This document shows positions 45,162 to 57,910 of a stretch of DNA of 64,000 nt, piece after piece (position 1 is the first letter of the stretch; the number at the start of each line of letters is the position of its first letter). Made by a program: the position numbers and the translations under genes. The stretch is from Capsicum annuum. Its lineage: Eukaryota; Streptophyta; Magnoliopsida; Solanales; Solanaceae. The DNA lies in contig NC_061111.1 in the NCBI RefSeq assembly GCF_002878395.1, positions 25,683,353 through 25,747,352 of the forward strand, read 5' to 3'. The notes beneath the pieces were generated by a model. The model was not told the origin of the DNA. It saw only the letters and a program-made list of their open reading frames with translations, and did not search any database.

Positions 45162-46279
45162 GACCAAACCCATCGTCCGTCCCCTGAATTTGGCACGATC
45201 TTTCACTTTAACATCTTAACTGGACCATGGAAATTTTTAACACCTCAACCAGCTATTAAGTGTATCATTTTGACACTTTTTTTTACTATCAACTGATTTT
45301 GTAAAATGTATGTAATACACACGTTTGCTGACATGGCATACAGACAATTAAAAAAAGTATGTGCCATTCTTATTTAAAATAATAATTTTAAATAAATTAT
45401 AATTTTAAAAATTAATTTTTAAATAATTAACTTTAATTTTAAATAAAAAATTAATAAATAAATGACCCTCCAAACATCATCTTCTCCAAGTACCCCACCC
45501 CACCCCACGCCACCCCACCCACCCACCAAAAATGCTGTCACCTCACCACCACCCCAAGATTGTTGCAGCAACCCCCCTCCCCCCACCCTCCCCACAAACT
45601 AACGTTGCAGCAACGCAGCTCCACCCCACCCCTCCCCCCTCCCTCCTCAATCATCTTCTCCAATTTTCATCTCTAAAAATTATCTTTAAAATTTCTTCAA
45701 ATTTCTCAATAACAGTAGTGATAAGTGATTGCAATAGCAAAATTAGAATTCACAGCAAAAGTCTCTTCTTCTTTTCTATCAAGAAATTATATAGAAGATG
45801 CAGAAATTATTTGCATTGAGGTCCTTAATTAGTTTTGCAATAGCTAAAAAATTCAAATCCCAACAATATCGACGAGCTACTTTTTCATTTCATATATTTG
45901 TTTCCTTTTTGTATATGTTCATTTTTGTTTGCAAATTTTTACAGTTTAAAGAAAGTGTAGCAAAGTTAATGGTAGGAAAAAGATAGGTGGGAAATGGTGG
46001 GAAAAAGGTGGGAAATGACCGAAGTAATTGCGAAGAAGAAGAAGAAGAAGAAGAAGAAGAAGAAGAAGAAGAAGAAGAAGAAGAGGAAAAAAAAAATCAA
46101 TTAAATTTCGTCATTCACGCGCCTATGGAGAGTGTAATGTACTCTTTTTGTCATGTCAGCAAAAAGTGTCAAAATGACACACTTATAGCTACTTGAGGTG
46201 ACAAAAATGAACATGGTCCAGTTGAAGTGTCAAAGTAAAAGATCGTGCCAAATTTAGGGGGCCACCGATGAATTTGGCC
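45162..46279. mobile_element. Second foldback / MULE-type element with 9-bp TSD
   Basis: Starts GACCAAACCCATCGTCCGTC and ends CCGATGAATTTGGCC. Flanked by TTTTCTCTT at 45153-45161 and 46280-46288 (9 bp, exact). The arms pair for about 170 bp (for example AATTTGGCACGATCTTTCAC at left with its inverted near-copy at right). The interior holds an AT-rich stretch, a CCACCCC-rich pyrimidine tract (45490-45640) and a (GAA)n run at 46032-46084. Non-coding; the poly-Glu ORF is a product of the microsatellite. Confidence 0.83.
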
Positions 46280-46288
46280 TTTTCTCTT

Positions 46289-48480
46289 TATGTCATGCTC
46301 TTACTTACCAAGAATTATGGTGGGATGAATGTGATTTCTTTATCTTTAATTAATTGGTGATTTTGAGTGATCAAGCTTCGGAAATGAGGAAAAAAAAACA
46401 AGAACGCTCTCTTTTAGTGGGCTTACACGATGCGAATCCAAATTAATTGAAAGTCCTATATTGAATGCGAAATTAAAAATAGTATTTTGTGTCTTGCGCT
46501 CTACCATGATAATAGAACGATGCATTAAAGTGAAATTTTCGCAATCGTCCCTTTTTAGATCATCCCTTTAGTAAATGATTTTTAAAAAAATATGCTTTTG
46601 TAAATTATGAATTTTTTAGATCACGATTTTATTTTGAGAAAAAATATAAATCTTGTGAGAAATAATTGAAGAAAAAGTTTATAAGTTATTGTTAATACTA
46701 CACTGATATTAGATTCGGTTCTAATTTTTTTTTTTTTTTTTGAAAGAGTAGTTTCTCAAGAGCTATATTTGCACAAAATTAGAGACAAAATTTGAATATT
46801 GACCAAAGAAAGAGATTTGCTTATATCAACCTGCATTAAATCTTAAACCATATGATAAGTTTAATTAAGACTTATCGACATTTGATTAATATTTTGGTGC
46901 TCTTCAACTGATGGAATCTACAACGTAAGGTCACAGATTAGTAAGAAAGCAAAAAGATGCCAACCTTACTGTTTTCAAAAGTTCATAAAATTCTAAAGGG
47001 TCCATAATTAAGTCACAAAATAATTTTTAAAAAAAATCTGATATTTCTCAATAAGAAGAAAAAACAAACTTATTTTGGTGATTTTTTGAGTGGGGATTGA
47101 TGCAAAGCTGCATCTGCAGGAAATATTCTGGAAATATAGAGTAACATGACTAAGCTGAAACTTTGAGTCAATTGTGTGGTGCCCTATTTCTGTACACAGC
47201 CGTACATTAATTAATGTGATGGATACAACAAAAATTTGAGCAAAATGTGGTCTGATCGTCAATGACGTGGGTTGGTTAGAATTTTGAGGTTTCAATTCAA
47301 ATTTTAGCAAAGACAAAAATACTAGATGATTTCTTTTCATCTATTCTACCTTTCTACCTTTGGTAAATAGAGTTGTCTAATTCTTGTTGCTGGTGGAAGG
47401 TATTAGGTATCTCGTGGAATTAGTTGAGGTACACAAAAGGTTGCCCAAACACCATGATTATATTAAAAAAAACAATTGATCTCTTGTTTGATCTTGAGGG
47501 TATATCAGCAACAATCTATCTATTTCTATAATATAAAGATAAGATATTTGTACATCTCACTATCACTCTTTCTAGATTTCACTTGGAGAATTATATATTA
47601 AGTGTATATTATTGTTGTTGTAGTATTTGAACCACTAATTTGTTAAGTAATGATGAATGTAACATAATTGCATGCACACATTTATTCTACTTTTCCACTA
47701 TTTAAGCTATTTAATTTCTCCTTAAATGTCTGTTTGCTGCATTTATTTATTTGAATTAGACATATAATTTATATCATCATAGCTGGCTAGCTAGCACTTT
47801 TGGTGCAGATATTATTCTATTTCTTCTTTTATAGATGTTAGCATGTGCAGATCAAGCCTACACTAATTTGAAATTATGCTTTTCTCATAGAATTTCATGC
47901 TTTAATTCATTAGATAAATTTAGAAATGGGAGAATCCCTAATCCAAACTCGTGGTGCATTTGTCACTTTCAAGTTAAAAATCATTAGGATATACATGCCA
48001 CTCGTGGGGAGCATTTATGCTTCCCCAGTATCAGTATAATAGATTTTCACTATTTTAGTAATAGTAGGAAATAAAGGGGAAAAACGAGAATCTCCAAATC
48101 AATTAAAATACTCCTCCTATTCCAATTTATTTAGCCTAGTCTGACTCGACACAAAATTAAAGAAACAAAATATATAAACTTCAAAACTTGTGGTATTATA
48201 GTTCCTTCATATCTTTTTAATTGCTCTCTTCGTTTTTCATGAGTCAATTTATCTAAGTTTCAGAGCTAAACTAAATTAAATTAATTTAATTTTTAAATTA
48301 AAATTTAGATATTCAAAAACTACATTAAAAGTACTATAAATTACAAAAAAAAAATCAATTTGATCAAGAAATACATCTTAAAATGTTGATCAAAGTTTGT
48401 ATCGTTTGACTCTAAAAATGAAAATTGAACTATTAAAAAGGAACAGATGGGTATCTCATAACATTTAAACTCAAGTACTA
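46289..48480. other. AT-rich intergenic region with repeat fragments
   Basis: No gene seen. At about 47401-47460 a SINE-like piece (GGAATTAGTTGAGGTACACA ... AACACCATGATTAT) recurs. At about 48110-48440 two MITE-like stretches occur, one (48222-48440) of the same family as the COG6 intron repeats (AGTACTATAAATTACAA, AAATGTTGATCAAAG). A T16 run is at about 46727. Confidence 0.5.
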
Positions 48481-48483
48481 TTA

Positions 48484-49289
48484 GGTGTCGTTTGATAGAG
48501 TGTATACGAATAATCTAAAACAGGGTGTATCAGTTATGTTGGTATTAATTATATTGTCATTATTCCTATATATTGATTGGTTTGGTGCATTAGAAATAAC
48601 ATCTCTTGCATACTCTCATTTAAAAGAAATGTGTATTTACAATAACACCCTCCTAATTAGCTTCATACACTTTCTTTGCAACAAAATTTTTTATCTTTAA
48701 AATTTCATTGGCTCATTTTTCCCCCAAAATAAAATTAACTACTTCATCACACTCTAAGCATTTTGGGTAGTTCATTACATTTTCTAGATACCTGATTTTG
48801 AGTTCCAAACTCAAAGCAAAGCAAAGCAAAGCAAAGATGTGTCGTAATTATCTAAGCAATCATTCACTGCTGCAAAAAAAATAAAATTCAAAGTTATATT
48901 CTCATTTGTTTTTCCTTTCGAGGAATTCAAAAGGAGTTGAGTTGGGTTTGGCCTCAGTTATAACTTCTGCTTTATCATGGCAAACTATAGATCAGAAGGA
49001 AAAGTAGAGTACAGAGAAGAGAAGAGAGGCAAAGTATGGTGGAAAGAATTTGGGAAAAGTTTTAGAGGGATTTGAGGGGTAGTTTTGTCATTAATCAAGT
49101 TAATACAGGTGTTAAAATTTTTTGTATTACTAATACATAGAAAATGGTGGTATTGATAATACATAGCATAATACATAATAGAGTGTGCATTAGTTATACA
49201 TAAACTAAAAGTATACCAAACTATGTATTAATCATACACAGAAATAATGCATTCACTATTTTATCCAATACACTCTACCAAACGATTCC
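48484..49289. mobile_element. Tourist-like (PIF/Harbinger) MITE with TTA target duplication
   Basis: Begins GGTGTCGTTTGATAGAGTG and ends CACTCTACCAAACGATTCC, an inverted pair of about 22 bp. Flanked by TTA at 48481-48483 and 49290-49292, the 3-bp PIF/Harbinger target. 806 bp, non-coding. An AAAGC-type pentanucleotide tandem (GCAAA)5 lies at about 48812-48836. Confidence 0.8.
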
Positions 49290-49467
49290 TTAATGGTCAA
49301 TAAAAGTGGATTAAGAATCACGAGGTTTTAGGTTTAAATCACAATGAAAAAAAAGTAGCACCTGTTCATATATAAATTCAAAATATTTTTCACCTTTTTG
49401 GGGAATTCATAGAGTTGTATTTGATAATACTTTTTAAAAAGAATACTTGAAATAATGTTCATGCATG

Positions 49468-49739
49468 TAACGGGATATCATTATCTGATGATGTTGGTTA
49501 ACTGTACAAGTCTGAGCGATACCTATTATAAGTATACTTGTATGTCCTATTATACGTGTATTTGTAGGTACCTAAAATACCTAAGCAGATTGTGACTTTT
49601 GAGAACTAGTGTCCCTATATAGGTTGCAGTCTTATATCTTATTGAAGGCAAGAATCTTGTATCTTATTGAAGGCAAGAGAGTTTGTATTATCAAAAAAGA
49701 GAGATCTTATTTACATACAAATATTGTGTGTTTCTATAC
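49468..49739 (+). repeat. Left LTR of the copia element
   Basis: Ends ...GTGTGTTTCTATA before CGGTATCAGAGCC. It contains a 24-bp tandem duplication (TTATTGAAGGCAAGA twice, 49632-49680) that the right LTR has only once, so it arose after insertion or during decay. A TATATAGG motif at about 49615 is a candidate promoter. Confidence 0.75.
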
Positions 49740-49753
49740 GGTATCAGAGCCAT

Positions 49754-50614
49754 CATGGCCACTTTCTTCACTTTCCAAACTCCGATGAATGTTTTCTCCC
49801 CCATTGATCCCACCTCTCTTAGCCATTCACCGCTTAATTTCCATTAAATTAACTTCTACTAATTATTTATATTGGAAAACTCAATTGTTACCGTTTCTCT
49901 ACAGTCAAAATTTACTGGGATATGTTGATGATTTCTTGCCGTGTCCGCCATCTCATATCATCATAGAAGAAAAAGAAGGAAAAGATACTGAAGAAAACGA
50001 TATTCCTAAAATTAATTCCCATCATGGCCAATGAATCTAACAGGATCAACTCGTATTTAGTTTGCTCATATTTTCTCTTGCTGAAGAGATCTTACCAATT
50101 GTTATTGATCTCACTATCTTCAAACAATTTTTGGAATGCTCTTAAAAAGGCTCTTTCTTCCCCCTCTAATACTCGGATTCTCAATCTCCATATGTCCCTC
50201 CGAAATCTTAAGCAAGATATTCTTTCTGCCACCTAATATCTTCAAAAGGCTAAACTTATTTTTGATGAGTTGGCTACTGTTGGTAGACCTCTCTGCCTTA
50301 CGGATCTTAATATCTATATATTTAAGGGTCTCCATTCTGACTTTAAGGACCTTGTAACCACTATTTCTGCAAGGCCTGAACCTTTGACGTTCTCCGAACT
50401 TCATAGTTTGTTACTAAATTATGAGTTCATACATGGACACACCTTATCTTCCCGTACTATAACACCTCTGCCACAATCTGAACAACCTATTGCTCACTTC
50501 AGTCAGCGATCTAACACAAACGATCGCTCTCATAAAAATACGCTAATAATCGTGGTCGTGGAAGAAACTTTAGAGGAAGAGGTGGAAGAGGTGGTTGTTC
50601 CTCGTCCACCCTAA
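49754..50614 (+). pseudogene. Copia gag
   Basis: Starts ATGGCCACTTTCTTC at 49754, then shifts frame. The UBN2-like gag blocks KLTSTNYLYWKTQLLPFLYS (49849) and FKGLHSDFKDLVTTISARPE (50320) are readable in different frames, with at least two frameshifts and in-frame stops between them. A short C-rich knuckle remnant follows near 50660. Confidence 0.7.
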
Positions 50615-50782
50615 ATAATTTGCATAGACAATCATGGCAGAATTCTTTTGACACCAAACCTCGCTGCTAAATATGCAATGGAAATAATAATTTAGCTGAC
50701 ACATACTTTTAGCATTATAGTCACACGATTAATCCCTCAGCATATCTCTCATCAGACACCAATTCCACTAACTCAATCTTGG

Positions 50783-51547
50783 TTCCCGGACACTGGAGCA
50801 ACACACCATGTAATGTCAGATCTATCAGACATTCTTCAAGTAGAGCCATACAAAGAAGCAAATCAAGTACAGGTTGGTAATGGTACTGGTTTACCTATCC
50901 ACAATACTGGTAATTTCCTTTTTCACTCACCAAATAAATCCTTTCATCTCACTAATATTCTTTATGTTTCATCCATTACTACGCCATTACTTTTTGTTCA
51001 GCATTTTGCACATGATAATAAAGTCTTCGTTGAATTTCACCTCACTCATTTTCTTGTTAAGGATCAAGCTACCAAGAGGTTTCTTCTTTTTGGGCTGAGT
51101 AAAAATGGTCTCTACACTCTACTGCTCAAGATCTCCTCTATATTTTGTCCCTCTGCATATCTTTCAGTCAAAGCTTCTCAAAATTATTGGCATATTTGCT
51201 TAGGTCATCCACACAAATGAGTCCTTCATCAAGTTCTACACCAACATTCTTTACCGCTTTCTAGCTCTAAGTTGAATAATAGTTATAGCACTTGCCATTT
51301 TGGAAAGTCACTTAAATTAACTCTCACTATTAGTAGCAATACAATTTCATCTTTTTTACAACTATTGTATACGAATGTTTGGGAAGTATCTCTCTTTCTT
51401 TCTTCAGAAGGTCATCATTACTTTTTTGTTTTTGTAGATGACTATAACAATTTTATTTGGGCTTTTCCATTATCTAAGAAATCAGATGTTTCACTCATTT
51501 TTTCTAATTTTAGGCACTTGTTGAAAATTAATTCAATACCACCATAA
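50783..51547 (+). pseudogene. Copia protease, pre-integrase and integrase start
   Basis: Protease active site reads WFPDTGATHHVMSDLSD (50785), Asp preserved. The GAG-pre-integrase block NYWHICLGHPHK ends in a TGA at 51218. The integrase core resumes from 51272 with SEGHHYFFVFVDDYNNFIWA, where the VDDY Asp fits the first catalytic residue. Confidence 0.72.
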
Positions 51548-52386
51548 AGGTTTTCCAAACTAATGGCGGTGAGGAATTTCCTGGGCTAACTCTAGTTTTA
51601 AATAAACATGGGATCTTTCATCGTCTTTGTTGTCCTCATACTCATGAACAATAGGGGAACGTAGAACGAAAGCATAATCACATAGTTTAAATCGGTCTTA
51701 GTCTCATGGCGCATAGCTCCACTCAGTCAAAATATTGATAATTTACTTTTGAGATGGTCGTTTATCTAATTAATCATCTTCTTTCTCAGTCTAATATTGA
51801 TTTTTATCCATTCGAATTAGTTCACAAAAATCCTTCTGACTATTTCTTTGTTAAGTCTTTTGGGTGTCTTTGTTTTCCCTATTTGCGTCCTTATAACAAA
51901 CGTAAGTTTGAGTTCCGAACAATGGCTTGTGTTTTTCTAGGCTACAATATGAGATACTTTGGTTATAGATGCCTTGATCCAAAGTTAGGCAGGTTACATT
52001 TGGCTCGCCATGTGCATTTTGACGAGGACCAGTTTTCTTTCTTCTCAAATTCATTGTTAGGTTTACTTCCAATACCCTTGGTCCAACCTAAATCTCCTTG
52101 GCTCTCAACCCCCATTCAACTGCCTATTTCTCCTCCCACATTTCATGTTTCTATATTACCTAGCGTTTTCAAATCAACTTCGTCTTTAGTGTCTCTAAAT
52201 TTTTTCTACAATCAGGCTATCATTTTAGTCCAACTTGTCCAGTTGTCCCCCGTTCCTATTAATTCCCCCACAACTATGCCACACATTGGTAAATCTCCTT
52301 CTATCCCTAAGTTGACTATTAGGACTCACACTATGCAGTTATGCAATATGCCACTATCCACCAACCTTGCAGTTGCATCGTTCTGA
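51548..52386 (+). pseudogene. Copia integrase, C-terminal half
   Basis: After a broken stretch (51548-51753, with a QTNGGEEF-like second-Asp region mutated) the frame 51754-52386 is open: FELVHKNPSDYFFVKSFGCL then FEFRTMACVFLGYN, standard copia integrase C-terminal blocks, followed by Ser/Pro/Thr-rich linker sequence. Confidence 0.7.
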
Positions 52387-52589
52387 ATGGTTCCTCCAAC
52401 TAGTGAACCAACGTGTTTCACTACTGCTAATAGGTGTCCAGAGTGGTGTGATACAATGGCTAGCGAGATGGCTGCTCTTTAGCATAACAAACATGGTCTC
52501 TTGTTCCTCGCAGTTCCTCGATGAATCTTTTAGGGTGCAAATGGGTTTTCCAAATCAAGAAAAATTCCTCAGGCATCATTGAACTCTAT

Positions 52590-53276
52590 AAGGTTAGGTT
52601 AGTAGTCAAAGGATTTCATCAACAAGAAGGGCACGACTTCTTTGAGACGTTTAGTCCAGTAGTCAAATCCACTACAATTTAAGTTATCCTAACTATTGCT
52701 TCATCTTAAAATTGGTGTTTGCGATAAATTGACATCCAGAATACTTTCCTTCATGGTGACCTTCGTGAAGAGGTATACATGGCTCAACTTCCTGATTTTA
52801 TTCATCCTCATATCCCCACTCATGTTTGCAGGTTACTCAAGTCTTAATATGGACTCAAACAAGCCCCTCGCATATGGTATTTGAAGCTTCAAAACTTTCT
52901 ATTGAACGTGGATTTCTCCCGCTCAAAGTTTAATGCCTCTCTTTCTGTCTATAATTCTAACGGAATCAATGCCTACATGCTTGTATACATAGATGATATT
53001 ATATTTACTAGGAGTGATTCTACTTTCTTGGAGAGTATTATTCTTAGATTGGGTTCTGCCTTCGCTATTAGAGATTTTGGCCCCTTGAGTCTTTTTCTTG
53101 GCATCCAAGTAGCACGTACAAAAGCTGGCCTCTCCTTGTCCCAGCTTCATTATATTTATAGCTTATTGGAACGTGCCAAAATGCAGCAATGTAATCCACT
53201 GGTGACACCCATGTCTACGTCTACAAAGCTTCGCAAAAACGACAACCCTCATTTTCATGATCTATCTCTATATTGA
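52590..53276 (+). pseudogene. Copia reverse transcriptase
   Basis: Readable blocks: [20 protein letters not shown] (52610), stops, FLHGDLREEVYMAQ, then the frame 52881-53276 with MLVYIDDIIFTRSD. The YIDD catalytic box is intact. SLFLGIQVARTKAGLSLSQ and CNPLVTPMSTSTKL close the domain. The N-terminal part has three or more stops, so no active enzyme is expected. Confidence 0.78.
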
Positions 53277-53486
53277 CAGAATGTCTCACTCTCACCTGTC
53301 TAGATCTTTCTGTTGTGGTGAATAGAGTATGTCAATATATGCATAATCCTTCTGCAAATCAGTAGGTTGTTGTCAAAAGGATATTGTGATACTTACAACA
53401 CACTAAGGATATGTGTCTTCTCATTCCCAAGTCTGACACTCAGTTTCTTCAAGCCTTTACGGATATGAAGTGGTTATGCTATTTTC

Positions 53487-53930
53487 ATGGGATCTATTTT
53501 AGTGTCTTGGTCATCAAAGAAGCAATGTACGATTGCTAGGTCTTCAACCGAATCAGAATATAAGGCTTTAGTTGATGCCCCTGCAGAGCTAACTTGGATT
53601 CAATCACTTTTATTTGAACTTAGTGTTTCTCTGCCTCAAGCTCCTATATTATGGTGTGACAACATTGGTGCTGCATACTTATTTGTTAATTCTATAATTC
53701 ATGCTCGTACCAAACATGTGAAAATTGATTTCCATTTCGTAAGAGATAAGGTGGCGCGAAAGGACCTACTTGTGCAATTCCTCTCTTCCAAAGATCAGCT
53801 AACTGATATCTTAACCAAGCCATTGTCATCAACTCATATCCAGTTCTTAAGGGACAAACTTAAAGTTGTTTACCCTCATTCAGTTTGCAAAACGGTTATT
53901 GGGATATTATTATCTGGTGATGTTATTTAA
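53487..53930 (+). pseudogene. Copia RNase H
   Basis: 147 codons: SWSSKKQCTIARSSTESEYK, then ILWCDNIGAAYLFVNSIIHA and HFVRDKVARKDLLVQFLSSK, LTDILTKPLSS. Catalytic acidic residues (Glu of TESEY, Asp of WCDN) are present. The frame is open to 53930, the best-preserved part of the element. Confidence 0.8.
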
Positions 53931-54142
53931 CTATACAAGTCTAAGCGATACCTATTATAAGTATGCTTGTATGTCCTATTATAAGTATATTTGTATGTAC
54001 CTAAAACACCTAAGCAGATTGTGACTCTTAGAGAACTAGCGTCTCTATATAAGTTGTAGTCTTGTATCTTATTGAAGGCAAGAGAGTTGTATTATCAAAG
54101 GAGAGATAGATTATTTACATACAAATATTGTGTGTTTCTATA
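53896..54142 (+). repeat. Right LTR of the copia element
   Basis: Co-linear with the left LTR from GGGATATTATTATCTG to TTTCTATA. The RNase H reading runs into its start (stop at 53928-53930). The exact 5' edge is uncertain because no clear purine tract precedes it. Confidence 0.65.
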
Positions 54143-54147
54143 GCATG

Positions 54148-57100
54148 AATATATATAAATACAACTTCAAATGAGAAAATTGAGTTGGAAAACATGTAAA
54201 TATTTTTTAAATTTGAAATACAACTTCAGATTAGATTTGATATTTTCATAGTCAAATAATAGTTTTCAAATAAGGTGAAAAACTAATGCAAAAAAAGAAG
54301 AAGAAGGAATAATTCTTATGGCGAAACGGGTTTTAAGTAATTATTTACATGTGTCCAAGCCTTACTGGACATGATTGCCCGCTACTTTTGCTGGTAAAAA
54401 GTAGTAAAACTAACAAAATCACTACTTTATTATCAAGCAAGCGTCATATATATTCGATTTTGACTCCGGCACGAGCCACTCTACCACATCAACAGTCTTG
54501 TCATAGGCAGAATATTGACATTACCCAACACTTAGCTCACCACTTATCAAGAAAAGAAAAGTGAAATCCTATGGTTTCTTTTTCCTTGTAAAGTCATTTG
54601 ATTCTTATATTCCCATTCCCCTTTGGTAGATATATTTTCTTTGAGCTATATAGTTTTCAATATTCGTTCGTATCAAGAAAATCCGATATCACCACATATT
54701 CTATAATTAGGTCGTTGATTTATGTAATATTCATTCGAAGTTGATAAATTACAGTCGATTAAGTTATTATAAGATGCTAAATAAAGTCTTAATTTCTTGA
54801 TTCTCTCGAATTATCATGAGTTTGGATTCCACTTTTTTCGATTAACAAAAATTGTTAATACCAGAGAACGTTAACTCGAAGATCTATATGATTTGATTTT
54901 GAATAACTTAGATACTAATAACAGGAAAAATAAGATTAATAGCGTCCGTGTATATAAGTTAAATAAAAAATTAAACCTGATAACATTCATGATAAACTTA
55001 TCACCTTTGCATATAAGTTAAATAGAAAATTAAACCTGACAATGTTCATGGTAAACTTATCACCTTTGACCAAATTTCATTTCGTGTTCATTTAAAAAAG
55101 AAAAAAAAATCACAAGTGCTATTAGCACACGATTTTGCAAAACATAGCGAGATTTTGTTATTTTTTCAAAACATAGCAGCATTTTTTTTTTTTCAAAATG
55201 TACCAAAATATGTTGTATTCGCATGCATACAAAATCTAATCCTAAATGCTAACTAAAATTGCACGGATGTGATATCTGATTGTAATTCTCTGTGTATGTA
55301 TATATGTGGATGACTACATATATCTATGTGTGTATTTGTTTTCAAAGCAGAAGTTGAACATATATGAAGACATAAAGTTGTATGTGCGTGTGGTCAATCG
55401 AACATGTGTTTTCAAATTATATATATGCATAGAAACCTTCAAAGATAGCAATCTCCGAAGAATCAATGTCGATTTCTAATGCCAACAGAAATAATGCCGA
55501 CAAACTTTGGCAATGGTAATGAGGTAGGAGTGTGCAAAAATAAATAAACAGTTGATAGTTTATATGAGGCCATTTTGCAGCCAATCTTTAGGGGGTGTAG
55601 GGGCCAATAAATTTCTGCATGTTGCGAATGGTACAATTATTTCAGTTTTATCCACATATTTTTTACTTATTATCGAAAATTAATACAAACTAACATTTAG
55701 AGATAAAATTCCACCAAATTAATGCATGTTTATTTTTTAAAATGATGAATTCAAAAATTATAAGTTACCAAAAAGTACTATAAATTGTCACTCTCACTAT
55801 TAAATGGTGAAATAAAAATTTATTAAAAGATTAGTTAAAATTCATTTAATTTGAATCCAGAAAAAAAAGGAGCAAGACAAATACTTTACTATGTCAGATA
55901 GAACGAGTATTTAACAGCTCTCAACCCCCTCCTTCAAAAATGTTCTTTGGGGGGATAAATTGTATGGATGATCACATATTTTTTTTATTTTATTATAATA
56001 ATAATATTATAATAAAATCCCTTAATGGGTCCTGCAACGTGTGATTCAAATTAGTCAGGGTTCCAATGCGGACACCGGACACCGAATGGGAAACCAGAAA
56101 AAAATATATTATAATAAAATCAATCTACTTAGTGAACTATCAAAACAGATAGATTAATTGATCAATATGAATTTTCAGAGTGAGTGATTGATCGTTGTCT
56201 CCTCGTTTGAAGGCTGTCCGGCCAAGAAGGGGTTTGCTATTATAACTGTAATCTGATAATCAAAAAGTTGCTTAATTTTGTCTGATTAAATGTTATGAAA
56301 GTCGTAAGCTAGTTCCTACATATAAGAGAAACGCACATGCAAAAACAAAGAATGCAAGATCTTCTATGATTCTTACACAACGTCAAATGTTTTGCTAATT
56401 ACGAAAAAAATCAATTATTCAGTAACTTTTTATTATACTAAGTTGAGTGATCATCGTGAAATTTACCCTTTTGTGTTTTATTTTGTACATATGAAAGATT
56501 TTCTTCCAACTAGCTAGCCATTTGCTTTTTGACATATATTTTAAAATATTCTTTCTTGCTTTCACACCTTTTATCTTGAGCCCCATGTTGCATAGGAGAA
56601 GATATTCTCTCCCTATTCTTCCTAATATAGCATCCATTCTTAAATCAATTTTGACCAATTGTAACCCCTTGAAATTCACATATCGTTATGTCGTTCATGT
56701 CGATAGAACATTTCATTTTTACTAAACATTAAACTTTTGTGTCACGTTTGAATGTTTTTTAAAAATTTCTTCGGTCTTAATTAAAGATTTCAGGTTTGAG
56801 TTCTAAATATGAAAAAATATATTGTTAAGAATTTTTTCTTAAATGAGTCTTACACAACGTAAATTCAAATTGTAATCCGATTATCAAACACTAGATGAGA
56901 AATAAAACAATTATGTCATTCTTGTCGAACATTTCATTTTTTTTTACTGACGTTGAACTTTTGTATAGTGATCACATTTGGATGTTTTTAATAGACTAGC
57001 TAGCTAGGTCTATGCACTACACTAGTTCATTTGAGAGCATCTAAAATTTGTTAGGCCTTCTTTGAATTCTTTTGATTACTTAGTATAATATAATATATAA

Positions 57101-57910
57101 TCAATATATGATCTTATCGATCTCCTTTTTAAAAGTTTTAAGTCTATATACGGACTATCTGGATTATTCTTCCCATCTTATTATTGTCTATTTGTCTCAT
57201 ACAAATTAGTTGCTTCTACCTTCTGATTTTTTATACTTTTTTGAACTGTCGTTGTCTTGTTTACTGATTCATAAAAACTGTTGTTGGATAGACCTTGATT
57301 CCAATTTTGGACCATCCCTCTTGTAATAAGGCTATAAAGAGCTAGTTATAGCTAAGATAATTTGTAGATTCTTCCTAGTACTATATTTGAAATTTTGAAT
57401 TGATATCGTAGTTTTCTTGGGGGACATGAATTAGTGAATATATAAAATAAGAAGTAAAATTTACCTCCACCCCGAAGCCAATTTCTTTTTATCCTAACCT
57501 TTTAGGGAGCGAACAAAGTCTCACATTGAAAGTTGATGATTTTTTTATTTTTAAAGAAGAAGTGAATAAGATGTAGATATATTGGTCATGTGAGGCTTTT
57601 TAGGAACAATTTTACGGATTTGATTCAAAGAAAATAATATCACACTATATACATATATAATTAAGAGTATCTTTGATATATTTTAGTCCAACAAGTAATA
57701 TATATCAAAACCAGTAATTCGATGAGACAGATATGAAATTGGTCAAGTGATGGCATAGTGATGTCGGACTATGTACCATTGCCCATCTGTAGGCTGATTT
57801 ACTACCTTTATCACTAGCGTGGAGACACATACACATAAAGAGGACAGGCTTTGGTGTTTATAAAATAATCGTTTGATATGAGCGATACACAATTACTCTC
57901 TAGATATATA
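54148..57910. other. AT-rich intergenic region, no gene recognised
   Basis: Contains a 59-bp tandem duplication (54952-55010 and 55011-55069; unit starts ATATAAGTTAAATA), homopolymer runs near 55090-55190, and a pair of similar ~75-bp segments at about 56685-56760 and 56915-56990 (GTCGAACATTTCATTTTT-type). A minus-strand ORF at 56419-56679 has no recognisable domain. No splice-supported gene structure seen. Confidence 0.5.

Larger units (their letters stand above)
49468..54142 (+). mobile_element. Ty1/copia retrotransposon with both LTRs, coding region decayed
   Basis: Left LTR 49468-49739 and right LTR about 53896-54142 are near-identical in order. A PBS (GGTATCAGAGCC) follows the left LTR. 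Candidate 5-bp target duplication GCATG at 49463-49467 and 54143-54147. Internal order gag, protease, integrase, RT, RNase H is copia. Multiple stops and frameshifts occur. The LTR ends seen (TAACGGG ... TTTCTATA) are not the usual TG...CA, so the boundary could shift by a base or two. Confidence 0.82.

Noticed and set aside
45987..46196. ORF with a poly-Glu run.
   Set aside because: Encoded by the (GAA)n microsatellite inside a non-coding foldback element.
56419..56679. Minus-strand 86-aa ORF rich in Lys and Ile.
   Set aside because: No recognisable domain, no promoter or splice support, AT-rich surroundings with repeats.
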